Positions 1-11,418 of a stretch of DNA of 49,518 bases are shown piece after piece. Position 1 is the stretch's first letter. Every line of letters starts with the position of its first letter. Source of the stretch: Mycoplasmataceae bacterium (GTDB lineage: Bacteria > Bacillota_I > Bacilli_A > Mycoplasmatales > Mycoplasmoidaceae); the NCBI GenBank assembly GCA_031284865.1, contig JAITXG010000039.1, positions 1 through 49,518 on the forward strand, in the 5' to 3' direction. A program made the position numbers and the translations under genes. The notes beneath the pieces are model-generated. The model had not been told where the DNA came from, did not search any database, and saw nothing but the letters and a program-made list of their open reading frames with translations.

Positions 1-365
1 AATACATAATTGGAATTAACACCACGCACTTGTACTGTTGGCACTTGCGTAATTGTCTCAGTATGCACAATACCAGACGCCGTTTGCTTTATAACTTCAC
101 CTTTTACAATAAATTTCACTTGAAAGTTGCTCTTTAAGATTGTATTGATAGCTGTAGTAATCGCTGCAGTGTAATCATTAATCAAAATTTGCTGTGCAAA
201 TAAATTCTTAGCTTCTAATACTAGCAGATTGTCTTGTACCCCCACCAATGTAAGCGGTAAGACAAATTCATTGAAAAACACTTCATTCGCAAATTGTGTT
301 TTTAAATGAGTTTTGGCTTGCACAAGGGCTTGCTCAATCATCTTGGTTTCAAGAATAGCTGTCAT
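1..365 (-). CDS. dnaA: Chromosomal replication initiator DnaA, N-terminal part
   Basis: The first 121 codons of DnaA are read leftward from ATG 365-363, and the gene runs off the left edge. Only domain I and the start of the linker are visible. The start MTAILETKMIEQALVQAK, followed by a conserved block ending in KNLFAQQILINDY, resembles the DnaA N-terminal helicase-loading and oligomerisation domain. The AAA+ and DNA-binding domains lie outside the window. The position, divergent from rpmH, is the classic one for dnaA and supports the assignment more than sequence alone. An in-frame Met at residue 9 is an alternative start. No good Shine-Dalgarno is seen before either start. Confidence 0.85.
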   Translation of the reverse strand, partial: MTAILETKMIEQALVQAKTHLKTQFANEVFFNEFVLPLTLVGVQDNLLVLEAKNLFAQQILINDYTAAITTAINTILKSNFQVKFIVKGEVIKQTASGIVHTETITQVPTVQVRGVNSNYV

Positions 366-469
366 ATGTATGGTACATATTTATAAAATAAAAATATGAA
401 TATACATTAATTATTTGCAAAATAATGTTTTATACTTTATTATTAATAACAACCAGCAACAACACATTT
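366..469. promoter_or_regulatory. dnaA-rpmH divergent intergenic region
   Basis: This 104-bp, very AT-rich spacer separates divergent dnaA and rpmH. TATACT at 431-436 is a possible -10 for the rpmH operon. In many bacteria the origin lies here, and gene direction switches at this point (dnaA left; rpmH to tRNA-Thr right). I find no TTATCCACA-like DnaA box in it, so an origin role rests on position only. Confidence 0.4.
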
Positions 470-616
470 ATGAAACGTACATACCAACCCAACAAATCCA
501 GACGCGCCAAAAAACATGGTTTTTTATCGCGTAACGCTACTCGTACAGGCCGTAAAACTTTAGCTCGTCGTCGTCTTAAAGGGCGTCACAAACTGACTGT
601 TTCGGATGAAAAATAA
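470..616 (+). CDS. rpmH: 50S ribosomal protein L34
   Basis: A 48-residue basic protein beginning [18 protein letters not shown] and containing [15 protein letters not shown], the signature of L34. It binds 23S rRNA in the large ribosomal subunit. An in-frame ATG at 425 would add 15 residues, but L34 almost always begins MKRTYQP, so 470 is chosen. The last 11 bases overlap the start of rnpA in another frame, a tight coupling typical of this pair. Confidence 0.97.
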   Translation: MKRTYQPNKSRRAKKHGFLSRNATRTGRKTLARRRLKGRHKLTVSDEK

Positions 617-932
617 TATCATTAGCCTAAAAGATGAACATTCGTTCAAGAACATTTTAAGTAGTCGCTTGTCTTTTAGCAACAGCTCTTACCGTATTTG
701 TTATATCCCTAACCGTTTAAAAACATTACAATATGGTATTGCCGTCGGTAAAAAAACATTTCGCACCGCTGTTTTGCGCAATAAGATTAAACGTCAAATC
801 CGTATGTTCTTAGTAAAACTACCAACAATTAAGTGTGTGGACATAGTTATTCTAGTCCGAGAAGGATATTTAAAAAATACTTTTTTAGAAAATAGTAAGC
901 TTTTTTTAGATCTATATAATAATATTAGGTAA
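606..932 (+). CDS. rnpA: Ribonuclease P protein component
   Basis: A 108-residue basic protein that assists the RNase P RNA in 5' maturation of tRNAs. The family signature RNKIKRQIR (residues 58-66) is present, preceded by [13 protein letters not shown]. The start at 606 overlaps rpmH by 11 bases. The C-terminal half is less conserved, as is usual. Its place between rpmH and yidC is the standard bacterial order. Confidence 0.95.
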   Translation: MKNNIISLKDEHSFKNILSSRLSFSNSSYRICYIPNRLKTLQYGIAVGKKTFRTAVLRNKIKRQIRMFLVKLPTIKCVDIVILVREGYLKNTFLENSKLFLDLYNNIR

Positions 933-940
933 GACCTCAT

Positions 941-2080
941 ATGAGTACTAAACCAGTTTTTTCATTCAACGCCACTAATAACGATAGCTATACCGCTAGT
1001 CCTTTTTGAGTTAAACCACCATCAAAGGCTAACAAAGCCAAACAAGTCATGAAGGTTATTTGAAAATGATCAAAGTTAGCTTTGTTTGCCTTCTTGATGC
1101 TTATGGGACTTTGAGGGTGCTTCCAGTCCATGTGAGATGGTCGTATTTCGACCGATCCTACTGTGGGTGGCGGTTTAGAATTCGGATTTAATTTCGGTCA
1201 CACCGGCGATTGACGATATGATTTGATGGCTGGTATTAACACCCAATACCATACCATGTCCGAATATACATTAGCCTATGGCCCATTCTATGGTTGGTTC
1301 GTTTACCCTGGTGCAACATTAGTATTAAATTTAATGTATGCTACTCGTAATTGAGTGGGTGGGCTCAATGCTTTAATGTCTATCTTTATTCTATTGTTAA
1401 TCATCCGTTCATTATCTATTGTCGTCACTTTAAGATCAACTTTACAAAATGAAAAGATGACCGAAATACAAGGGAAGATTTCTGAAATCAACGCCAAGTA
1501 TAAAGGTTTAAAAGATAATGCTTCGCGCCAGAAGAAACAACAAGAGACTATGGAAATCTACCGTAAACACAACGTTAAGCCATTTGCCGCTTTTGAACAA
1601 ATGTTCATCACCCTCCCTATTTTCTTAATCATCTACCGTGTTGTTACGATTGTCCGTCCATTAAAAGCTACCACTTTATTTGGTATATGAAATTTTGCAT
1701 TAACCCCTGTGTCACAAATCTTCAGTAGCCAATTCACACATCTAGGCTGAACTTATATTTTCTTCTTAATATTGGTTATTCCTTGCCAATTCCTATCCAT
1801 GAAGATTCCCCAGTTCTGAGCGCGTAAACGTAATCGAAGTGCCAGTGCTGTCAGTGGCAAAGGCGAAAAACAACAGAAGCGTATGCGTTGAACCCAAAAT
1901 ATCTTTGCCATCGTCATGGGTGTCATCGTAGCTGTCTCAGCTACTGGTGTGGGTGTGTATTGATTCTTAAATGCTTTGTTCTCGTTAGCCCAATCTTACA
2001 TCATGCATCGTGTCATTCTACGAAATCGACGTAAGGGTGGCAAGCTTATGTCTCGTTTAGAAGCGTTAGGCATTAGTTAA
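941..2080 (+). CDS. yidC: Membrane protein insertase YidC/Oxa1
   Basis: A 379-residue polytopic membrane protein that inserts and folds inner-membrane proteins with or without SecYEG. The frame contains many in-frame TGA codons read as Trp. A first hydrophobic segment lies near residues 43-61. The conserved core follows, with a membrane segment [12 protein letters not shown] carrying the groove arginine, a charged hairpin ([16 protein letters not shown]), and later hydrophobic segments up to [20 protein letters not shown]. The tail is basic, suiting ribosome contact. It starts 8 bp after rnpA and ends TAATG, overlapping the rsmA start by one base. Confidence 0.93.
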
Positions 2081-2892
2081 TGAATGAGCCATCAGTTAAA
2101 CAAATCTTATCTTCGCTAGATATCCGCCCCGCAAAAAAGATGGGCCAGAATTTTTTATGTAATGACGAAATTGCTCAGAGAATTACTGACCTAGTGCCTT
2201 ATAACACGACTGATGTCATTGTTGAAATCGGGCCAGGTATGGGAGCACTGACCAAACATCTCGTGCAGCATGACGCCCACGTTATTGCCATTGAATTAGA
2301 CAAACGTTTATGCGAATACTTAAGACGCCAATATACTAAAATCCCTGGTTTCCAATTAATTAACGATGACGTATTGCGAATTGATTGAGAAAACTTATTA
2401 CATAATTACAAACACCCTGTCATTATGTCTAATTTACCATACTCAATCAGCTCACAAGTCGTTATCCATTTCCTCAAACAAAATATTTGTAAAGAATTTT
2501 ATTGCATGCTTCAAAAAGAAATGACTGAACGTCTTTGCGGAACAGCCAACACCAAACAGTATAATGCCTTTAGTGCCCTTTCTCAACACTATACTAAATT
2601 TGAATCGTGCCTTGAAGTCGCTCCACATAATTTCTACCCTCAGCCCCAAGTAGACTCTATCGTTATCAAATTAGTAAGAAATGATTCTGTATTTGAACCA
2701 CACTACGAGCAATTTTTAAAACATTGCTTTCAATCACGTAGACAAACACTAATAAATAATTTAAAACATTTTTACGACATAACCGTGGTGGCCAAATGGT
2801 TGACCTTGAACCAATACCCTCTAAAGGTCCGAAGCGAAGCTATCCAAGAATCAAAATTATATGCACTCTACCAGGAACTCTATCATGGCTAA
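2080..2892 (+). CDS. rsmA: 16S rRNA dimethyladenosine transferase RsmA (KsgA)
   Basis: A 270-residue SAM-dependent methyltransferase that dimethylates two adjacent adenines near the 3' end of 16S rRNA. The SAM motif EIGPGMGALTKHL lies at residues 49-61. The catalytic NLPYSISS begins at residue 118. The start contains KKMGQNFL, which is typical of KsgA. One TGA-Trp occurs at residue 103. The start is coupled to yidC (TAATG), and its last 8 bases overlap ispE. yidC-rsmA adjacency matches the order seen in M. genitalium. Confidence 0.95.
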
Positions 2893-3655
2893 ATTAAAAG
2901 CTTATAGCAAAGTTAATTTAATATTAAAAGTCCACCCAAAGAAAACGGGCGAAAATAAACACCGTATTGAAAGTCTAATGGTCCTCCATAAACCACTTTA
3001 TGATGAAATTACTATCAAACCATCTTCAAAACTATCAGTAACGTATTATGTAGATAACAAAATTTACAGAATAAAGAAATGCAATATTACAAAAGCCATT
3101 TTATATATGAGAGACAAACATGGTTGCCCTGTTAAATGATCAGTCGTTGTAAACAAGAATATCCCTTTGCAGTCTGGATTAGGTGGAAGCTCTACTGACG
3201 CTGCATGCGTTATGAACTATTTGCACAGTATAAACAAACACTCCCCGTTGGATTACCAAGATATCGCCATGAATTTAGGCAGTGACATTCCATTTTTTTT
3301 AAGCAAGTATGATAAAGCATTAGTGAAGGGGTATGGCAATGTTGTTTCACAATACAAAAAAGCAACCCCAAATTATAAAGTGATCATCACAAACGCCCCA
3401 AGCAATACCAAACAAATATATTCAGCTTTAACAAAGGATAAATGCTTTCATTCCCAAATCCAATTTATGAAACTTACTGGAAGTTTGGCAAACCTAACGA
3501 GCAAGCAAATATATAACGACTTAGAAAAATATGTGATTCAAGTACACCCTCAATTACAGAAGACATTAACCAAAACAAAACAAGGGGGCATTTGCTTTTT
3601 TTCTGGGTCCGGTGGCAGTATTATCCAATTACAAAATGGGAAGAATATTTCTTAA
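2885..3655 (+). CDS. ispE: 4-diphosphocytidyl-2-C-methyl-D-erythritol kinase
   Basis: A 256-residue GHMP kinase. The start MAKLKAYSKVNLILKV matches the IspE N-terminus. The ATP-binding motif SGLGGSSTDAA lies near residues 97-107, and a third GHMP motif (CFFSGSGGSIIQL) lies near the C-terminus. IspE phosphorylates CDP-methylerythritol in the MEP isoprenoid pathway. ispF occurs elsewhere in this window, which supports a real MEP role. An in-frame upstream Met at 2861 is rejected because it lies deep inside rsmA. The start overlaps rsmA by 8 bases. rsmA-ispE proximity is common in Firmicutes. Confidence 0.9.
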
Positions 3656-3779
3656 ATACTCTCGGACAATTATGTGGCAAAAATGTGGGGAAAAAACAAA
3701 CAAAACAAAGAACAAATTAAATTATCACTACATTCCCACATTACATATAATGTTATAATAAACAAAACAAAACCAAAAT
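3656..3779. promoter_or_regulatory. ispE-dnaN spacer with TGTGG motifs, possible oriC element
   Basis: This 124-bp AT-rich spacer holds three motifs with the DnaA-box core TGTGG: TGTGGCAAA at 3673-3681, TGTGGGGAA at 3684-3692, and TTCCCACA (reverse orientation) at 3733-3740. Each differs from TGTGGATAA by two or more bases. TATAAT-like -10 sequences lie near 3745-3760 ahead of dnaN. These could be degenerate DnaA boxes of an origin or autoregulatory sites; the evidence is weak. Confidence 0.35.
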
Positions 3780-4895
3780 ATGAAATTTACAATCAAACGA
3801 CAACAATTCACTAATGCATTAAAATTCAATGTTAATATTATTGATAATATTAATATCAACCCTTTGCTCAATAGCGTTTTATTGAAAGTTGGAAACAATA
3901 TACTAACAATTATTTCTTCTAACAATACTATCTCTATTCAAAATCAAGTGAAGGAATCTTTAGAAATAGTCTCTGATGGCAAAGTATTGGTTAAGGGGAG
4001 AATTCTTTTTAACATTTTAAGCAAAATAAAAGAAGAAGAAATTACATTTGAAATTATTGATAATTCGATTGGTCGTGTTTCTTCTTCGTCCTTTTCGTCT
4101 GATATCAACATTTTAGATGCTACTTCTTACCCCAATATCAATTTTTCGCACGAGGGTTGGCAAAAATTTTCACTTCCGCAAGAATTATTGGGTAGTGTTG
4201 TTAGTAAGTTAGCGCCAATTACTGTTCATACTAACGAATATAATTCGCCATTAGCTGGTGTGTTGTTTGATGCTAAACGTTTGGCTGGATGTATTGAAGC
4301 GGTAGGGACGGATTCATTCCATTTAGCATATTTAAAAAGAGAATATACTGGTGAACAATTCAAAATGGTGTTAGGTTCAGAAGTTTTAAAACACTTAAGT
4401 GAATTATCATCATTGGGCAAAAATATAGTTTTTTATTTAAATAATTTTCACTTAATTATTGAAGTTGATAATTTTTTACTTTCTTGCCGTTTGATTGAAG
4501 GGGAGTATCCTTCTGCTATTAAAGCCATTGAAATGGAACAACAATTCCAATTTCAAGTAAGTAAAAGTCTTTTTAATAATGCGTTAGATCGTGGGATGAT
4601 TTTAGCAGCAGGGGACAAAAAACCAACTGTGCTATTACATATTACTCCAGGTAAAGTCAAACTTACATGTCGTAGTATTGAATATGGTAGTTCATATGAA
4701 GAATTAGATATTAATGGATATGAAGGCGAAAGTATTAATATTCTATTGAATGTAAAGTATTTAAGTGATCTTATTAAGAATATTGATAGTGAAAAAGTAG
4801 TTTTTGCTTTCACTGCAGCAAACAAACCGATCATTCTTAAAGAAGAAAATAATAATAACTACACTTCATTAATTTTGCCGATAAGGAATATTTAA
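3780..4895 (+). CDS. dnaN: DNA polymerase III beta subunit (sliding clamp)
   Basis: A 371-residue protein of the usual clamp length. The start MKFTIKRQQFTNALKFN matches the family. Typical blocks include SPLAGVLFDA, VGTDSFHLAY, a middle-domain GEYPS, and a C-terminal ILKEENNNNYTSLILPIRNI. DnaN forms the ring that tethers the replicative polymerase to DNA. Here it is separated from dnaA by five genes and lies on the opposite strand, unlike the common dnaA-dnaN order. Its stop overlaps the next start (TAATG). Confidence 0.95.
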   Translation: MKFTIKRQQFTNALKFNVNIIDNININPLLNSVLLKVGNNILTIISSNNTISIQNQVKESLEIVSDGKVLVKGRILFNILSKIKEEEITFEIIDNSIGRVSSSSFSSDINILDATSYPNINFSHEGWQKFSLPQELLGSVVSKLAPITVHTNEYNSPLAGVLFDAKRLAGCIEAVGTDSFHLAYLKREYTGEQFKMVLGSEVLKHLSELSSLGKNIVFYLNNFHLIIEVDNFLLSCRLIEGEYPSAIKAIEMEQQFQFQVSKSLFNNALDRGMILAAGDKKPTVLLHITPGKVKLTCRSIEYGSSYEELDINGYEGESINILLNVKYLSDLIKNIDSEKVVFAFTAANKPIILKEENNNNYTSLILPIRNI

Positions 4896-6073
4896 TGCAA
4901 ACCAAAAGGAAACAACTCCGACCTTACACATTAAAGACTCGTAATTGAATCATTTTTGGTTCGGTATGTGGTGGGGTGTTTGCCTTACTTTTGATTATTG
5001 GTGCTTTTTGTGATTGACAAATTTCTTGGGCGTTGGCCAAGCCTTTCTTGCCGGTTAATACCTCTGGGCAATATTACACTAATAATGTTTATGCTAATTT
5101 CATCGAAGTGATGGGAGTCCCCATTTTAGATTTCATTTTATCTAGTGCAATGCTGGTAGTATTCTTTAATACATTAAGGATCCGTAATATTAATTTACGT
5201 CGTCTTTGTGGGGCTATTACTTTTTGTTTTGCCTTTTGTTTTGCCTTTATAGCTTTTGGTAGTGACCTCTTTCACTTTTTATCAGAAGTTATTTTTGGTA
5301 AAAAACAAAAACCAACGTCTAGTGCTAAGGATTTAGAATATCTTTTAAGCATAGTATTCGCAGCATGTTTCATGTTCGCGATGGTTTCCGCTTTTCATCG
5401 TGTGACGGCTGCTACGATGCAATTATTAATGAAATGGGTATATATTGTTTTCGTTGCTACTTTTTTTGGTTATTTCTTCATTGAAATTATTAAAAATCAA
5501 TTCCCTCGTATGCGGTTTAGAGCAATCATTGCCTTCGAAAATGGATCCGAACGAGACTTACAGTCTTATTTTCATCAGTGGTATGAATTAGGTTACAATC
5601 CTAGTAATATTCACATATTAGACAACAATCCACTTTTCTTAGTTAGTGGCATGCGAAGTAGTGCTGATCAATTTAAATCATTCCCTTCTGGACATGTGTC
5701 ATACAGTGCTGTAGCATTATCGCTATGTACATTGCCGATGATTGTTCCTAAATTTAATACTTGAAAATATAAATTACTTTGATGAGCTGTGCCGGTTCTT
5801 TGAGTGATAATGGTCATTTTTGGAAGAGTAAGTGCTGGAGCGCATTACTTTAGCGATGGTGTTATTGGGGCATTGATGTCTTGCACGGCGGTTTTAATTG
5901 CTTATATCTTGTTAGATGCATGCCCTTATACAAAAACTTTAGACAGGTTGTTAGCTCGAAGTGATGACAAAACTATTATCTGTCAGACGATGATTCCTTT
6001 GGTATTGCCATTATTCTTCTTAATCTTAGCATTTCTCATGATGCATGGGACTGATTGAAGTAAATATTTATAG
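4895..6073 (+). CDS. PAP2-family membrane phosphatase
   Basis: A 392-residue membrane protein with several hydrophobic segments. The phosphatase motifs are visible in order: a basic segment around K200-R207 (KNQFPRMR), the central FPSGH at 263-267, and R311-x5-H317-x3-D321 (GRVSAGAHYFSD). In PAP2 enzymes these residues bind phosphate and form the phospho-histidine. The likely substrate is a membrane lipid phosphate or pyrophosphate, such as phosphatidate or undecaprenyl pyrophosphate, but this cannot be told from the sequence. A cell without a wall makes a lipid substrate more likely. It is translationally coupled to dnaN. Several TGA-Trp codons occur. Confidence 0.85.
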
Positions 6074-6153
6074 ATTTTATCTAACCGAGAATATTTATAT
6101 TACAACATATTTTTTGTGATATATTAAGACATCAATTCTTGAGGAGCGTTAAC

Positions 6154-8241
6154 GTGCTACATCCAGTATCTAAGCTTTTCGGTGAGATGGTATTCACCGA
6201 TAAGAAAATGAAACAAAGTTTATCGCGTAAGACGTATAGACAATTTCACAAGAGTATTGACGGCAACAATAAAGAGCTAATTGATTTAAATCTAGCTAAC
6301 AGAATTGCTAAAGCTATGAAAAAATGAGCCATTAAAAAAGGGGCAACCCATTTTACGCATTGGTTCCAGCCATTGAATGGTGTCACTGCTGAAAAACACG
6401 AGAGTTTTTTAATACCTGATAGTCACGGCACGGCTCTCATGAGTTTCTCTGGTAAAGAATTAATTAAAGGGGAAACCGACGGGTCATCTTTCCCGACGGG
6501 AGGGTTGCGTTCTACCTTTGAGGCTAGAGGGTATACAGCGTGGGACGCTTCATCTTTTGCCTTTGTGAAGAACCAAACACTTTATATACCTACTATTTTT
6601 TTAACTTACTCAGGGCAAGTGTTAGATAGCAAGACACCATTGCATCGCTCATCGACAGCAATCAAAGAACAAGTGAAAAGGCTAGTGCATTTATTTGGTA
6701 AACAGCCCAAAAGAGTGCGAGTAACGGTAGGAGCCGAACAAGAATATTTTTTAATTAGTAAGAGAATCTATGATCAAAGGTTAGATTTAAAAATTACTGG
6801 CCGTACTTTATTCGGAGCACCAAGCCCTAGAACACAGGAATTAGAAAATCACTATTATGGTGATATCAAAACGCCAGTAATGAAGTTTATGTCTGATTTG
6901 GACAACGAATTGTGACATTTAGGGATACCTGCTAAAACACGACATAACGAAGTGGCGCCATGTCAACACGAACTAGCTTGTACATACGAACGTGTATCAG
7001 TGGCCACTGATCATAATCAAATTGTGATGGAAACCATGCGCAAAGTGGCAGAGCGTCATGATTTGGTTTGCTTATTACATGAAAAACCATTTGCGGGTAT
7101 GAATGGGTCTGGCAAACACAACAACTGGTCCGTGACGACTGATGTTACTGGTAATCTTCTAGACCCAGGCGATCAACCGGAGACAAATTATTGTTTCTTA
7201 TTATTCCTAGTGTGTGTGATCGCGGGGGTGGATGAGTATGCTGACTTATTAAGATTATCAGTGGCAACTGCTAGTAATGATCATCGTTTGGGTGGTAATG
7301 AAGCACCGCCAGCAATTATTTCTATTTTCTTAGGTGAGGAAATTTCAAGTATTCTAGAAGCCATGATTACACACAAAGACTACACTCGTAAAAATAGTGC
7401 GTTAGCTAAACACGGAGTGAAATTTGTGGCTGATTTTACAGGGGACCGTTCTGATCGCAATCGTACTTCACCATTTGCCTTCACCGGGACTAAATTTGAA
7501 TTCCGTATGCCGGGTTCATCTATGAATATTTCTTGTGCCAACATTATGTTAAATACAGCGGTGGCAGACGTGATACAACGCACTTGTGATGCTTTAGAAA
7601 AAACGCCATCACAAGAAAACATTAAATCGATGATTGCCAAATTATATACTGAACACAAGCGTATTTTGTTTGATGGGAACGGTTATAGTGCTGAATGACA
7701 AGAAGAAGCTAAACGCCGTGGGTTATTTAATTTTAAATCCACACCTGAAGCGGTGATGCGTTATACAGATGAGAAGAATGTTGCATTGTTTAAACGTCAC
7801 GGTATTTTTACAGCATCGGAAGCCAAAGCGCGTGAGCATATCGCCTTAGATGAATATTGTAATACAATCAAAATCGAAGTCGCTACGATGTTAGAAATGT
7901 ACAATCGCCAAATTTTCCCATCCGTATTAAAAACTGAAAAAGGATTGATGACATTAATTAAAGATAAACACGATTTACAAATTTCAGCTGAACTAGATCT
8001 TGCATGTTTAAAAACCATCACTGACCTTCTTGCACAAATGCATAGTGCCAAAGAACAATTAGTCACTTCTTTAGAGAAATCTTTAAAGATGGCTGATCTT
8101 TCTGAACGAGCTAAATTCTGTTGTGATGAGGTGTTAGTAAATATGAAGACATTACGTAAGCATTGTGATCATTTAGAAACCATCATACCAAAAAAAATCT
8201 GATATTTCCCAGCGTATTCCGATATTTTATTCGACATATAA
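6154..8241 (+). CDS. glnN: Glutamine synthetase, type III (GlnN)
   Basis: A 695-residue enzyme that makes glutamine from glutamate, ammonia and ATP. Type III signatures are clear: GETDGSSFP near residue 106, TFEARGYTAWD ending at 131, GAEQEYF (paired glutamates 194 and 196), NGSGKHNNWS (317-326), NDHRLGGNEAPP (375-386) and RTSPFAFTGTKFEFR (437-451). These cover the ATP, glutamate and metal sites. GTG at 6154 is the chosen start because GAGGAG lies 7 bases upstream; an in-frame TTG at 6139 is less likely. It is slightly shorter than the roughly 700-730 residues usual for the family. Two TGA-Trp codons flank the middle domain. GlnN is not expected in Mollicutes. Confidence 0.93.
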
Positions 8242-8258
8242 AATAATCAAGTTATAAT
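8231..8258 (+). promoter_or_regulatory. Promoter of tRNA-Thr
   Basis: A -35 TCGACA (8231-8236, one mismatch to TTGACA) and a perfect -10 TATAAT (8253-8258) are separated by 16 bp. The tRNA starts 14 bp after the -10. The -35 overlaps the last codons of glnN. Confidence 0.65.
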
Positions 8259-8272
8259 TAAAAACTTGAAAT

Positions 8273-8348
8273 GCCGACTTAGCTCAACAGGCAGAGCAAC
8301 TGACTTGTAATCAGTAGGTTGTTGGTTCAATTCCGATAGTCGGCACCA
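8273..8348 (+). tRNA. trnT: tRNA-Thr (anticodon TGT)
   Basis: A full cloverleaf can be drawn. The acceptor stem GCCGACT pairs with AGTCGGC, the anticodon stem ACTGA pairs with TCAGT around the loop CTTGTAA (anticodon TGT, reading ACA), and the T-loop contains GGTTCAATTCC. The 3' CCA is encoded. A strong hairpin follows. Confidence 0.96.
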
Positions 8349-8359
8349 TATTAACAAGA

Positions 8360-8397
8360 ATGCTGTAAGCGCAAAATAGTGCTTACAGCATTTATTT
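8360..8397. terminator. Hairpin terminator between tRNA-Thr and the convergent gene
   Basis: A perfect 11-bp inverted repeat, ATGCTGTAAGC (8360-8370) and GCTTACAGCAT (8381-8391), encloses a 10-nt loop and is followed by TTTATTT. It sits between the plus-strand tRNA and the minus-strand gene ending at 8408, so it could stop transcription from both sides. Confidence 0.75.
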
Positions 8398-8407
8398 ATG
8401 CGTTGGT

Positions 8408-8713
8408 TTATCTGACCAGACGGACTTTGTAATGGTGGTGAGTCAGGAAGTGATAGTAATAGGCCATATGATGTCATTCGCCATAGATGATAATGGTCCT
8501 TTTCTTATCTAGCTTATTTTGAAATTGGTATTTAAAGTTAGTGGGAGTCAAATTTACTGACAGAGGGATGTGTTTCTCGCGTCATTCGTGGCGATGTAGA
8601 ATTTCTAAAATTTGGTATTGGTGATGATAGATAATTTTTTGGAATCGCTTTATGTTAATAAACTTAGGGGATAACCTAGTTGTAATAATATTGTCTAATG
8701 ATTTGGCACGCAT
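8408..8713 (-). CDS. Hypothetical protein, 101 residues, downstream of gltX
   Basis: Read with TGA as Trp, the minus strand is open from ATG 8713-8711 to TAA at 8408-8410. The protein starts MRAKFSLDNIITTRLSPKF and contains two TGA-Trp codons (HEWRE, GEWHH). It is rich in Tyr and His, especially in the C-terminal YYYHFLTHHHYKV. The start lies three bases after the gltX stop, so it probably shares the gltX transcript. No clear Shine-Dalgarno is seen. With standard-code stops it would look like non-coding DNA. I recognise no family. Without it, the 300-bp gap would be the longest in the window. Confidence 0.55.
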
Positions 8714-8716
8714 AGA

Positions 8717-10207
<1,491 letters not shown>

Positions 10208-10314
10208 TTATTATTTAACCAATTATGTTAGTGTAAGAGGCAGTGATATATATTCTATATTGCATGTACGGATATAATGTGCCACCACAATATTTTCATC
10301 AGTATAATATTTAT

Positions 10315-11271
10315 ATGAGTAATTCGTTAAAAGTTCAAGATTCACGAATCATACGATGCTGGAATTGATGTAAAAGCAATATTTTGATTTTATTAATACC
10401 AGCTTTAACGACAGCATTTTTAACTCGTTTCCTTTATATCTTGGCTCGCCTCATTACGCATAATATTTATTCAGGATTCGAGGATTTCTTTTGTTTTAAG
10501 TTTCCCTTTGAGGGTGAAGGTGCTAACGGAACATGACCTTTTTTACCTGCTTTTATTATTCCATATGTAATGTCCTACTTATATTGAATAATTATTCCGT
10601 TTTGCATTGATCGAATACTAGGACGTAAAGTTTTCTATCGTTTTTGTCTCGTGGGCATCTTGACACAATTCTTTACCTTTATTACTTTTATCATTATGCC
10701 TTCTTATATTGATTCTAATCAGCCATACTTCCAAAAGGTAATTGAGTGAACTCAAGCTCATAAAGATAACAATATCCTAGGGTATTTATGCGATAAAGTA
10801 TATAGTGGTGATCAACCTGATAATTTGTTTCCATCTGCTCATAATGTAACTACATTTATTCCGATTTTATGTTGCTTAGATATTAAAGATAGCAAAAAGA
10901 AAAGAATTTGCATACCTTTTCTATTGGTAACAGTTATTTTCTATATTTTCGTAATGTTAGCCACTTTATTTTTAAGACAGCATTATTTATTAGATGTGAT
11001 TAGTGCCATTGTGTTAGTCTGTGTGGCTTATTGGGGAGTTAAATACGCTCCTTGGTTGCAAAGAAGAATTACCGATTTTGAAATACAAATTACGCGTTGG
11101 AACATTAATATAAAATTACAAAAGTCTCCTAAACATAAAACAGTATCTACATGAGTATTCGTATCGTTTATATTGCTTTATATTTTGTGTATTGGGTTAG
11201 TCCTTTATTTCTGCGCTCTTTCTTTGTTTACAGGAGATCCATTTAAATCACTCTGAGCTTGAGGCGCGTAG
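10315..11271 (+). CDS. PAP2-like membrane protein (second copy)
   Basis: A 318-residue protein with about six hydrophobic segments, recovered by reading TGA as Trp. FPSAHN (172-177) and RQHYLLD (221-227) match the reduced PAP2_3-type signature (PSxH, then HYxxD) seen in inositol-phosphotransferase-like members. The basic first motif is not obvious. The catalytic histidines would be H176 and H223. It is distinct from the first PAP2 protein at 4895. Two TATAAT boxes precede it (10273-10278 and 10303-10308); the nearer one would give an almost leaderless mRNA. Its substrate is unknown, probably a lipid phosphate. Confidence 0.7.
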
Positions 11272-11418
11272 ATTAATGGTTGTTGACACAAGTAGTTAAT
11301 TTATCCAAAGTCAAACAAGGGTTTTGTCTTGCACTTTAGAATTGACTAACCTTAATTTCCACTTGGCAGAGATTAAATATTTTACTTTGTGGTACAATAA
11401 TACAAGTAGGGGATAATT
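11272..11418. promoter_or_regulatory. Promoter region of lipoprotein gene
   Basis: In this 147-bp spacer TACAAT at 11393-11398 is a plausible -10, and GGGGAT at 11409-11414 is a Shine-Dalgarno-like site just before ATG 11419. A weak imperfect hairpin (CAAG/CTTG within AAAGT/ACTTT) lies around 11319-11340 and may end the upstream transcript. Confidence 0.45.

Noticed and set aside
366-469. DnaA boxes in the dnaA-rpmH spacer
   Set aside because: No 9-mer with two or fewer mismatches to TTATCCACA was found by eye.
941-2080. Apparent chain of broken ORFs in yidC, PAP2 genes, lipoproteins, P-ATPase and others
   Set aside because: The breaks are all TGA in frame at positions where Trp fits. They are intact genes in code 4, not pseudogenes.
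11319-11340. Imperfect hairpin as terminator of the second PAP2 gene
   Set aside because: The stem is short and broken and no T-run follows.
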